Positions 46,595 through 54,148 of a stretch of DNA of 64,000 nucleotides are shown here, in pieces. Numbering within the stretch: the first letter of the stretch is position 1; every line of letters starts with the position of its first letter. The notes under the pieces were generated by a model that was not told where the DNA came from, made no database searches, and saw only the letters and a program-made list of their open reading frames with translations. Both the position numbers and the translations under genes were made by a program. The stretch comes from Acidocella aromatica (GTDB taxonomy: Bacteria; Pseudomonadota; Alphaproteobacteria; Acetobacterales; Acetobacteraceae). The DNA is taken from positions 1-64,000 of the forward strand of contig NZ_JACHFJ010000013.1 in assembly GCF_014201825.1 (NCBI RefSeq), written 5' to 3'.

Positions 46595-47583
46595 GGCCCC
46601 GGCGGCAGCAAAGCGATGCGCGCATCCGCCGGCATGCCAGGCAGCAGCTCATGCGTCGGGTTGGCGACGTCGATACGCACCCGGTACACCAGCGTCACCC
46701 GCTCGGCGTAGGTCTGCACGGTCTTGGGTGTGAATTCCGCCCGGGGCGAGATGAAGCTGATATGGCCGTGATAGATCTTGCCCGGATAGGTGTCGGTGGC
46801 CACGTCCACCGCCTCTCCCAGACGCACCTTGCCTATATTCTGCTCGTTCACATAGGCGCGCAGCCAGGGGTGGTCGAGATCGTCGAGCGTGAAGATGGAA
46901 ACCCCTGGCCCGGCCAGCTCTCCCAACTCCGCCTCGCGTACCGAGATTGTGCCCGAGAACGGCGCGGCGAGCGTGGCATAACCCAGCGTCACTTCGTCGA
47001 GATGCAGCTTGGCCTGGACAGCGGCAAGATTGGCCTGCGCCAGCCCGATATTCGCCTGGGCCTGCAGCACCACCGATTGGTCGTGCGCCAGCGTGGCTGC
47101 GGATTGCTTGGCCGCCGTGGCGGCGAGGTCGCGCGTCTGCACTGAGACGGCCCTGGCCGTCACCAGCGCCTGGGCGCGTTGGTAATCGAGCTGCTTCTCG
47201 GCGTAATCGGCTTCGTCGCTCACCACATTGTGCTGCGCGGCGGCAAGGCTGGCCTCATTCACCACCACCTGCGCCTGGGCCACCTGCACATTGGCGCGGT
47301 CGATCTCCACCTGCCTTTGATAAAGCCGGTCATCCACCCGGGCCAGAACCGTGCCCTGCTTCACGTTGGCCCCTTCGTCGAAGGGCAGCTCCACGATCGG
47401 CGCCTGCACGCTGGTGAAGCTCAGTACGCTCTCATGCGCCTCGATATTGCCCGAGACGATGACATACCCCTTCCCCGCCGCGCCGAACGGCCCGGTCTGC
47501 TCCTCATTCCAGCGCCACGCCGCGTACAGCCCGGCGGCCAGAAGGCACGCGGCGGCAACCGCCAAGGCGCGGCGGCGGTTCAT
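46591..47583 (-). CDS. HlyD/YbhG-type membrane fusion protein
   Basis: A 330-residue periplasmic adaptor: one N-terminal membrane helix (RRRALAVAAACLLAAGLYAAW), a lipoyl/barrel-sandwich half (VSGNIEAHESVLSFTSVQAP), a long coiled-coil hairpin (about 80-195, alanine/glutamine-rich), the second lipoyl half (ATLAAPFSGTISVREAELGEL) and the beta-barrel domain (KVRLGEAVDVATDTYPGKIY). First gene of a five-gene drug/lipid exporter operon (adaptor, two ATPases, two permeases). I start at the ATG at 47583; an in-frame TTG at 47619 is possible. A TTGAC-N4-GTCAA box lies 66 bp upstream. Confidence 0.88.
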   Translation of the reverse strand: MNRRRALAVAAACLLAAGLYAAWRWNEEQTGPFGAAGKGYVIVSGNIEAHESVLSFTSVQAPIVELPFDEGANVKQGTVLARVDDRLYQRQVEIDRANVQVAQAQVVVNEASLAAAQHNVVSDEADYAEKQLDYQRAQALVTARAVSVQTRDLAATAAKQSAATLAHDQSVVLQAQANIGLAQANLAAVQAKLHLDEVTLGYATLAAPFSGTISVREAELGELAGPGVSIFTLDDLDHPWLRAYVNEQNIGKVRLGEAVDVATDTYPGKIYHGHISFISPRAEFTPKTVQTYAERVTLVYRVRIDVANPTHELLPGMPADARIALLPPGP

Positions 47584-47648
47584 GCGGGGCGCGGCTTGCA
47601 AGACGTTATCATCCAGCAATCTCGTAATCGCCCGCCATTCCCGCCGCT

Positions 47649-47662
47649 TTGACCTGCGTCAA
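47649..47662. promoter_or_regulatory. FNR/CRP-type palindrome (TTGACCTGCGTCAA)
   Basis: TTGAC-CTGC-GTCAA, the second copy of the motif seen at 35866-35879. It lies in the divergent region between the exporter operon (-) and the glycosyltransferase at 47774 (+), about 66 bp from the exporter start. A C9 tract follows at 47717-47725. Confidence 0.45.
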
Positions 47663-47773
47663 CCGGCTTCTATTGATCCCGTGGGCGCGAGGGCATAGGT
47701 TGCGCCATCCCCGCCGCCCCCCCCCGCGCGGCTTTGTGTTTATTGGCGGCACCCGCCCATTTGATGGTCTAGC

Positions 47774-49018
47774 ATGAGAGTTTTGTTCGCTTTCGAGAAT
47801 CCTCTGCCGAACGCCGAGGCCGATGCCGAAGTGTTCGCCACGACCGCCAAATACCTCGCCCCGCACACGGACGGTGCTTGGCTGCATGCCCCCGTGGCCG
47901 AAACCTCGACGCCCGAGGCCGTGAGCCAGATGACCGGCATTCCGCTGGTGCGCGCCTGGGCTCCGCTCACGCCCGCCGCGCTGCGGCATTTCTGCTGCGG
48001 CATCACCATTCCGCTGCGCAAAGCCTTCCGGCGGGCGGACTTCATCTATACCCGCAATCTCTGGGTCTCCTGGGTCTCCATCCTCTGCGGCCAGCGCGTG
48101 GTGTTCGACCATTACCGCCCCTGGCCGGACCAGATCCCCCCGCTGCAATACTGGCTCTACAAGCTGTTCACGCATGAGCGCTTCATCGGCAGCATCTGCC
48201 ACTCGGAATACACGCGCCAGAAATACATCGAGCTGGGCGTGCCGGCCTCCAAGCTGCGCTGCGTGCATAACGGCTTCGAGCCCTCGCGCTTCGCGGCGGC
48301 GATTCCGCTCGACGAGGCCAAGCGCCAAATCGGCGTGCCGCCCGAGGCGAAGACGGTCGTCTATACCGGGCGGATCAACCACAAGAAGGGGCTGGACCTG
48401 GTGCTCGACGCCGCCCGCCAGCTGCCCGAGCTGACCTTCATCCTGGTCGGCTCCTATGGCGAGGGGCCGATCGAGCGCATGGCCGCCACGCTGCCGAATG
48501 TGCGCATCGTGCCCTGGCAGACCGAAGACACGCTCGGGCGCTATATCTTCGCCGCCGATGTGCTGCTCATCCCGCCCTCCTTGCAGCCTCTGGCCAAGTT
48601 CGGCTCCACCGTGCTGCCGCTGAAGCTGTTCTTCTATCTCGGCTCAGGCCGCCCCATCCTGGCGGGCGACACGCCGGACGTGGCCGAGGTTCTGCGCAAC
48701 GACGAGACCGCCCTGCTGGTGCCACCCGACTCCCTGCCCGCACTGGTGGAGGGCCTGAAGCGCCTGACCAGCGACGAGGCTTTGGCCGAACGCCTCTCCA
48801 ACGGCGCGCGGGAACATAGCCGCAACTACACCTGGGCGGCGCGAGCCAAAAAGATCGCCGATATCATCACCCATTGGCGGCAATCCCCCCCGCACGGGCC
48901 GGGCCATTGGGGCAAGGCGCAAACGCGCAACTGGCTGGCGCAGTCGCGCCGCTGGTTCGTGCATTTCGTCCGTACCCGCTCCTTCATCCTGCCGCCCGGC
49001 AACACCTCATCCAGCTAA
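47774..49018 (+). CDS. Glycosyltransferase, GT4 family
   Basis: A 414-residue GT-B glycosyltransferase. The C-terminal Rossmann half has the retaining GT4 signature: VVYTGRINHKKGLDLVLDAA, TFILVGSYGEGP, VLLIPPSLQP and GRPILAGDTPDVAEVL (E in the nucleotide-sugar site). The N-terminal half binds the acceptor. Donor and acceptor unknown. Three base pairs before the flippase gene, so they form an operon at the start of the envelope glycolipid region. AGCATG start at 47774 lacks a strong ribosome-binding site. Confidence 0.85.
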   Translation: MRVLFAFENPLPNAEADAEVFATTAKYLAPHTDGAWLHAPVAETSTPEAVSQMTGIPLVRAWAPLTPAALRHFCCGITIPLRKAFRRADFIYTRNLWVSWVSILCGQRVVFDHYRPWPDQIPPLQYWLYKLFTHERFIGSICHSEYTRQKYIELGVPASKLRCVHNGFEPSRFAAAIPLDEAKRQIGVPPEAKTVVYTGRINHKKGLDLVLDAARQLPELTFILVGSYGEGPIERMAATLPNVRIVPWQTEDTLGRYIFAADVLLIPPSLQPLAKFGSTVLPLKLFFYLGSGRPILAGDTPDVAEVLRNDETALLVPPDSLPALVEGLKRLTSDEALAERLSNGAREHSRNYTWAARAKKIADIITHWRQSPPHGPGHWGKAQTRNWLAQSRRWFVHFVRTRSFILPPGNTSSS

Positions 49019-49021
49019 TTC

Positions 49022-50512
49022 ATGGCCGACGCGGAAAAGCCACCGCAGGATGCGATGGCGCAGCACCGGCGGCATCTGGGCCGTGGGTTCAACTGGCTGG
49101 GCGGCGCCACGATCATCGCCAAGGTCACGGATTTCTCCACCATCCTGGTGGTACTGCTGTGCCTGAGCAAGGCGCAGATGGGCATCGGCTCGCTGGTGGT
49201 GTCCATCGGCATGGTGGTGGAGGCGTTCGACGGTTTGGGCACGGGCGACGCACTGGTGCAGGCCAAGGGCGTGAACCGCCGCCAGCTTGATTCGCTGTTC
49301 TGGTTCATCCTGGCCGCCGCGGTGCTGATCGCGCTCCTCACCCTGGCCGCCGCCCCGCTGGTGCAGATGATTTACGGCGTGCCGGGCATGGCGGCGTATT
49401 TCGTGCTGGTGGCGGCCAAGCAGCCGCTGGTGGGCATGGCGGTCATCCCGCTGGCCCGGCTGAACCGGGCTTTGCGCTATGAGCGGATCGCCGCCATCAA
49501 TGTCGGGGCCACGTTTGGCGCGGCGCTGGCGCGGGCGGGCATCGCCTTCGCGGGCGGCGGGGCCTGGGCCCTGGCGGGGGGCTATGCCGCGAGCGGCGTG
49601 TTCATCCTGGCGGGCGCGCTGCTGGCGAGCCCGTTCAGACCAAAACCGCGCTTCAACTTCGCCGAAATCGCACCGCTGCTGCAATTCGGCTGGCGCTCAT
49701 CCTCGGCCAATATTTTCGAACAGATCTTCAAGAATATCGACTTCCTGCTCGTCGGCTGGTTTTACGGCGCAGCGCCGCTGGCGGTGTACCGCGTGGCGTT
49801 CGACGTGGCGATGGAACCGGCCATGGCCATCGGCACCATCATCAACCGCACCGCCCTGCCCGTCTTTGCCCGCGCCGCCGCCGTGCCCGAGCACCTCACT
49901 GGCGCGCTGTTATGGTCCTTGCAACGGCTCACCGTACTCAACGCGCCGCTGATGGCCGGGATCATGCTACTGGCAACACCACTTGCCTCTTTGCTGCACG
50001 ACAGCCAGGGCCATAGCTACGCCGCCGCCGCGCTGCCAATGCAAATCCTGGCCCTGGCGGCGATCCTACGCATTACCTCGCAACTGCTCACCCCGGTGCT
50101 GCTGGCCAGCGGCCAGCCGGGACAAGCGGCACGGCTCTCCGCCGCCACGCTGGGGCTGCTGGGTACGGGTATACTCGCGGCCGGATGGTGCTTCCCGGCG
50201 CAGACCGGCATCGTCGCCGTCTCCACCGTGTGGCTGGCGGTGTATCCACTGCTGCTCGGCTGGGGGATGGTCTATCTGTACCGGCATTGGCGTATCCGCC
50301 CCGGCGCACTGGTCCGGCCCTTTCTCGCCCCAGGCCTCGGCATCGCCATCATGGTCATCGGCACGGAAACAATTCGCCATCTCACCGCCGGGTTCGGGCA
50401 ACAGGTGCAGGCCGGAATCGCACTGGCCGCCACACTGCTCACCTATGGCGGACTCTCCCTGCATGCGCGCATGACGCAGCATGCAACGGTAACGGTCGGG
50501 TCTAAGCGCTAG
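49022..50512 (+). CDS. Wzx-like oligosaccharide/lipid flippase (MOP superfamily)
   Basis: A 496-residue integral membrane protein with about 14 predicted helices and the polysaccharide-biosynthesis (Wzx/MviN-type) pattern: NWLGGATIIAKVTDFSTILVV at the start and QIFKNIDFLLVGWFYGAAPLAVYRVAF in the middle, like the group related to WzxC. Expected to flip a lipid-linked glycan or glycolipid to the periplasmic face. Cotranscribed with the preceding GT4. Its stop TAG shares CTAG with the convergent PIG-L gene. Confidence 0.85.
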   Translation: MADAEKPPQDAMAQHRRHLGRGFNWLGGATIIAKVTDFSTILVVLLCLSKAQMGIGSLVVSIGMVVEAFDGLGTGDALVQAKGVNRRQLDSLFWFILAAAVLIALLTLAAAPLVQMIYGVPGMAAYFVLVAAKQPLVGMAVIPLARLNRALRYERIAAINVGATFGAALARAGIAFAGGGAWALAGGYAASGVFILAGALLASPFRPKPRFNFAEIAPLLQFGWRSSSANIFEQIFKNIDFLLVGWFYGAAPLAVYRVAFDVAMEPAMAIGTIINRTALPVFARAAAVPEHLTGALLWSLQRLTVLNAPLMAGIMLLATPLASLLHDSQGHSYAAAALPMQILALAAILRITSQLLTPVLLASGQPGQAARLSAATLGLLGTGILAAGWCFPAQTGIVAVSTVWLAVYPLLLGWGMVYLYRHWRIRPGALVRPFLAPGLGIAIMVIGTETIRHLTAGFGQQVQAGIALAATLLTYGGLSLHARMTQHATVTVGSKR

Positions 50513-51255
50513 TCCAGCACCCGCGCAGCTTTGCCCCAGCGCCATAGGCGCAAGCGGGAAATGTCGAGCAGCGTCTCGCCATGCAACGGGTGTAGCGCTC
50601 CCGCAGGGGGCTGGGCGTAGAGCGTCTCACGCCGGGGCCAGCGGTAAGAGAGTATCCAGGTCCAGGCGCCATGGCGCAGGTAGGTCCAGGCCCAGCGCCG
50701 GGCCAGGAGCACGTTGGGCCGACGGAGTTCGCGGCTCGTCCAGCAGGGCTGGGCAGCCAGTTGCCGGGCCAAAGGCAAGCTCAGTGGTGCCACATAGTTG
50801 GAGAACCAGACCGTAAAGCCCAGTTCCGCTTGCAACGCGCAGACCGCTCGGTACACCTGCACATGTTCAGGATGCCCGTATTCGCCCCAAGGATTATGGG
50901 TGAATACATTGCCATACCCCGCCAGCACGGGACGCAACGCCGACACCAGCTTGGCAAAATTCGCCTCGTAGCGCGCCCTGCCCTCAGGTTCGGCGATCTC
51001 GACGCCATAGGGCGTGGGCTCAGCGCGCTCCCAATCCACCAGCTTGCGCACCCCGCTCTCGGGTATTTGCAGGTCGGTGAGGTTGGGCAAAGCCAGCGCC
51101 GCCACGGCGCGGCGGCGGGCGGCGGAGCGCTTGGGATTGCCGTACAGGTCGCCGAAGCAAAACACGATCTTGTCGGCGGCGGGCAAGGCGGAACTCAGCC
51201 AGAGGATCTCGTCATCCGGGTGCGCCACCACCACGGCACTCTTGCCCGTCGTCAT
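50509..51255 (-). CDS. PIG-L / LmbE family de-N-acetylase
   Basis: A 248-residue zinc-dependent deacetylase with the family motif VVVAHPDDEILW (A-H-P-D-D metal/base residues, 11-15) and the second metal site GHPEHVQVYRA. Relatives deacetylate GlcNAc-phosphatidylinositol (PIG-L), GlcNAc-inositol (MshB) or lipid-linked GlcNAc. It is the last gene of the operon acp-spt-GT4-PIG-L, overlapping the GT4 stop by 4 bp, so the likely substrate is an N-acetylhexosamine put on a sphingolipid by that GT4; this is inference. It contains no signal peptide, so it should act at the cytosolic face. Confidence 0.82.
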   Translation of the reverse strand: MTTGKSAVVVAHPDDEILWLSSALPAADKIVFCFGDLYGNPKRSAARRRAVAALALPNLTDLQIPESGVRKLVDWERAEPTPYGVEIAEPEGRARYEANFAKLVSALRPVLAGYGNVFTHNPWGEYGHPEHVQVYRAVCALQAELGFTVWFSNYVAPLSLPLARQLAAQPCWTSRELRRPNVLLARRWAWTYLRHGAWTWILSYRWPRRETLYAQPPAGALHPLHGETLLDISRLRLWRWGKAARVLD

Positions 51256-52418
51256 TCCTGTTCCAGCAGCGAGTCGTAGAGGTCTTCCAGCACCGCCGTC
51301 TGCCGCGTGATGTCGAATTTCTGCGCCGCACGTTCGCGGGCCGCAGCCCCCATGTTCCGGCGCAGCGTTTCATCGCCCAGCAGAGCGCCGATTTTTGACC
51401 CCAAAGCTTCCGGGGCACGCTCGGGCACCAGAAACCCGGTCTGCCCATCCGCCACCACCTCGGGGATGCCACCCAACGCCGAACCGATCACCGGCACGCC
51501 GGTCGCCGCCGCTTCCAGCGTGACCATGCCCAGCCCTTCGACCCGCCCGGACGAGGTGCGCACGCTGGACAGCACCAGCATGGCGGCCCGGCGCATGCGG
51601 GCGAGCACCTGCGCGTGCGGCATCGCGCCCAGGAACGCCACGCGCCCCGCCAAGCCGCAAACTTGGGCCAGCTTCTCCAGCTTGGCGCGCAACGGCCCAT
51701 CGCCGATGATGACCAACCGAGCGTTAGGATGTTGGGGGGCTGCCAGAGCGAAAGCGCGGATCAGGTATTCCGTGCCCTTCACCTCCACCAGCCGGGCGAC
51801 ATGCAGGATTTCCAGCGCTTCTTCCTCGGGCGCGCGCGGGATGATCGCGCCGCAATCCACCCCGATATAATGCACGCGCGTCCGCTCTGCGGGAAAACCC
51901 ATGCCGAGCAGCCGCTCGCGGATGAAATCCGACGCGCAGAGGAACATCTGGCCATACCGCGCCAGACGTTGCCGCCCCAGCGCGTAATGCGCATAGGCCG
52001 GCGAGGCGAGCAGGGCTGCGGTGGAGAGCGTGGCGTCGAAGCCATGGAAGGTGGTGACAAGCGGCACGCCCAGCCGCTTCGCGACCGGCAGGGCATAGAC
52101 CCCCTCCACCCCGAAATGCGCATGGATCAGCGCCGGACTCCGACCTTTCAGCAGGCGCAGGTAGGGGGCCGGGTCCAGCGTGAGCATTTGCCGGGCGATG
52201 AAAGGGATCGGCCAACCTTTCACCAGATCGGACAGCGCCAGCGATTCCGCCCCCGGCGGTGGGGCGCCGTAGCGCAACCGCCCCACGTAAAGCGGGTGGT
52301 AACGGCGCAGATGCTCCGCCTGCTCGGTGATGAAAGGTTCCGACACCTTGAACAGATTGTGCCGGAAGATGGCGACCTGGCGCATCTGCCCCTCGGGCGC
52401 GGGCGGGGTTCCGCCCAT
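51252..52418 (-). CDS. Glycosyltransferase, GT4 family, in the sphingolipid operon
   Basis: A 388-residue GT4 enzyme: N-terminal QVAIFRHNLFKVSEPFITEQ, IHAHFGVEGVYALPVA and TTFHGFDATL (acceptor half), then ILHVARLVEVKGTEYLIRAF, LVIIGDGPLRAKLE and EGLGMVTLEAAATGVPVIGSALGG (the E-x7-E donor site). Starts 4 bp after spt; an internal ATG at 52385 with GAGGGG upstream is a possible alternative start. Being locked between spt and the PIG-L gene, it is a good candidate for adding the first or second sugar to the ceramide headgroup. Confidence 0.85.
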   Translation of the reverse strand: MGGTPPAPEGQMRQVAIFRHNLFKVSEPFITEQAEHLRRYHPLYVGRLRYGAPPPGAESLALSDLVKGWPIPFIARQMLTLDPAPYLRLLKGRSPALIHAHFGVEGVYALPVAKRLGVPLVTTFHGFDATLSTAALLASPAYAHYALGRQRLARYGQMFLCASDFIRERLLGMGFPAERTRVHYIGVDCGAIIPRAPEEEALEILHVARLVEVKGTEYLIRAFALAAPQHPNARLVIIGDGPLRAKLEKLAQVCGLAGRVAFLGAMPHAQVLARMRRAAMLVLSSVRTSSGRVEGLGMVTLEAAATGVPVIGSALGGIPEVVADGQTGFLVPERAPEALGSKIGALLGDETLRRNMGAAARERAAQKFDITRQTAVLEDLYDSLLEQE

Positions 52419-52422
52419 GCCG

Positions 52423-53667
52423 TTACTTCGCTATGGCGAGGACGGGTTCGTCCTGGCTCTTGGCGCCGGCAGCCGGGATCAGCCCCATCTCGCGCCCGGC
52501 CTCGGCGAACATCTCGATGGCATGGTCGATCTGCGCCGGGGTGTGCGCGGCGCTGACGCTGGAGCGCAGCAGGGCCAGCCCCTTCGGCGTGGCTGGCGGC
52601 AGGCTGACATTGGTGTAGAGCCCGCCATGCAGAAGCCGCGCCCAGAAGGCGAACGCGGCTTCCGGCGAGGGCATAACGGTGGAGACCACCGGGCTCGGCT
52701 CCGGCCCAACGGTGAAGCCCAAAGCGGCCAGGCCGTTATACAAACGGTTGGCGTTCTCGGTGAGCTGGCGGCGCAACACTGGGCGGGTCTGCAACTGGTG
52801 CAGGGCTTCCAGCGTGGCGGCGATGACGCCCGGCGGCAGTGAGGCCGTGAACATATAAGGCCGGGTGACGACGCGAAGGATGTCGAAGCCCTCGGCATCG
52901 CTGACGCAGAAGCCGCCGACGCCGCCCAGGCTCTTGGAGAAGGTGCCGACGACGAAATCCACGTCCGCCTCGACGCCCGCGGCCTCAGCCAGACCGCGCC
53001 CGTTCTCGCCCAGAACGCCCATCGAATGCGCCTCATCCACCACCAGATAGGTGTCCGGGTAGCTGCGCTTCACCGCCGCGAATTCCTTCAGCGGCGCGGT
53101 GTCGCCCAGCATGGAGTAGATGCCCTCGACGACGATGACCTTGTCGCCCGGCACGTCCTTCAGGCGGCGCAGGCGGTTGTCCAGATCCTCGGGGCTATTG
53201 TGGCGAAAGCGCGTGACCTGCGCGTAGCCGAGCCGTGCGCCATCATAGATGCTGGCATGCGAATCAGCGTCCAGGATCAGGTGGTCGTCCTTGCCCGCCA
53301 GGGCGGAGAGCATGCCGAGATTGGCCTGATACCCGGTGGAGAACACCATGCCATGCTTGCGGTTGAAGTACGCCGCCAGCGCCTGCTCCAGCTCCTTGTG
53401 CCCGGCATAGCTGCCATTGGCGATACGCGAGCCAGTGGTGCCAGTGCCGTACAGCTCCGTGGCCTTCACCGCCTTGGCGATGACGGCCGGATCGTAGGTC
53501 AGGCCCAGATAGTTGTTCGTGCCAAGCAAAAGGACCTTCTGGCCCTTGAGCACCGCCTCGGTGGGCGAAAGCACAGAGTCGAACGACACGTTGAAGGGAT
53601 TAGCGCCAGCTTCCTCAAGCTGACGGTACTGCGCCGCCAGGGACGCGAACTTGGTAAACAGCGACAT
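52423..53667 (-). CDS. spt: Serine palmitoyltransferase
   Basis: A 414-residue alpha-oxoamine synthase that condenses L-serine with an acyl thioester to 3-ketosphinganine. Close to bacterial Spt of Sphingomonas/Caulobacter type: SPTEAVLKGQKVLLLGTNNY, STGYQANLGML, LDADSHASIYDG, VVEGIYSMLGD, VDEAHSMGVLG and the PLP lysine in VVGTFSKSLGGVGGFCVS. The HASIYDG and TFSKS(L/V)G segments separate it from KBL and BioF. It lacks membrane helices, as bacterial forms do. Follows the acp gene by 4 bp, as in Caulobacter. Confidence 0.93.
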   Translation of the reverse strand: MSLFTKFASLAAQYRQLEEAGANPFNVSFDSVLSPTEAVLKGQKVLLLGTNNYLGLTYDPAVIAKAVKATELYGTGTTGSRIANGSYAGHKELEQALAAYFNRKHGMVFSTGYQANLGMLSALAGKDDHLILDADSHASIYDGARLGYAQVTRFRHNSPEDLDNRLRRLKDVPGDKVIVVEGIYSMLGDTAPLKEFAAVKRSYPDTYLVVDEAHSMGVLGENGRGLAEAAGVEADVDFVVGTFSKSLGGVGGFCVSDAEGFDILRVVTRPYMFTASLPPGVIAATLEALHQLQTRPVLRRQLTENANRLYNGLAALGFTVGPEPSPVVSTVMPSPEAAFAFWARLLHGGLYTNVSLPPATPKGLALLRSSVSAAHTPAQIDHAIEMFAEAGREMGLIPAAGAKSQDEPVLAIAK

Positions 53668-53671
53668 ACGC

Positions 53672-53923
53672 TTAAGAGCCAGCCTTCAAATTTTGCATGG
53701 CAGCGATCAAGTCGCCGACCGTTTCAATCTCAGCAATCTTGTCGAGCGGCACGGAGATATCCAGCCGGTCCTCGATCTCCATCACGAAATCCATCACCGC
53801 GACGGAATCGAGCCCTAGATCCTCGACGATATGCGTTTTTTCGGTAATCTCGACCGGTTTGGGCAAAGATGAGCGCAACGTCTCGAAAATGATCTCACGG
53901 ATATCCCCGACCAAATCACCCAT
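53672..53923 (-). CDS. Acyl carrier protein dedicated to sphingolipid synthesis
   Basis: An 83-residue carrier protein: IREIIFETLRSSLPKPVEITEKT, then the 4'-phosphopantetheine serine in DLGLDSVAVMDFVMEIEDRL (DSV instead of the DSL of AcpP), ending TVGDLIAAMQNLKAGS. Directly upstream of spt; in Caulobacter an equivalent ACP (AcpR) is loaded by a dedicated acyl-ACP synthetase and thought to supply Spt. First gene of acp-spt-GT4-PIG-L, divergent from lptF. Confidence 0.9.
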   Translation of the reverse strand: MGDLVGDIREIIFETLRSSLPKPVEITEKTHIVEDLGLDSVAVMDFVMEIEDRLDISVPLDKIAEIETVGDLIAAMQNLKAGS

Positions 53924-54148
53924 GTCCTTGCTGCCAAACTGTTGAGTGAACCCGCCCGCGCGAACGCCAAACGCCGTGCAACGACAAATTCATATCAACG
54001 CCTATACATGCCACGGCAAATTATTTAAAGAGCAAGCAGGTCGCGATGGCTGTCTTTTACGGGCAGGCCTGCGGGGTTCCCTTGTGCCGCGCGCTGCCCC
54101 ATGGCTTGGCAAGGCACCGGCAAGACCGGGAATGAATGGTTTAACGCT
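53924..54148. other. Divergent promoter region between acp and lptF
   Basis: About 225 bp with an AT-rich core (53985-54035) that probably holds promoters of both the acp-spt operon (-) and lptFG (+). A short open frame from 53946 has no coding character. I see no clear operator. Confidence 0.4.

Noticed and set aside
42449-47583. ABC operon as part of the sphingolipid system
   Set aside because: Adaptor, paired ATPases and ABC-2 permeases match the YbhGFSR/RbbA exporter family found in many genomes without sphingolipids; only proximity links it.
52423-53667. Spt as 8-amino-7-oxononanoate synthase or glycine C-acetyltransferase
   Set aside because: HASIYDG, TFSKSLGGVGGF and the upstream ACP follow the serine palmitoyltransferase pattern, and no biotin or threonine-degradation genes are near.
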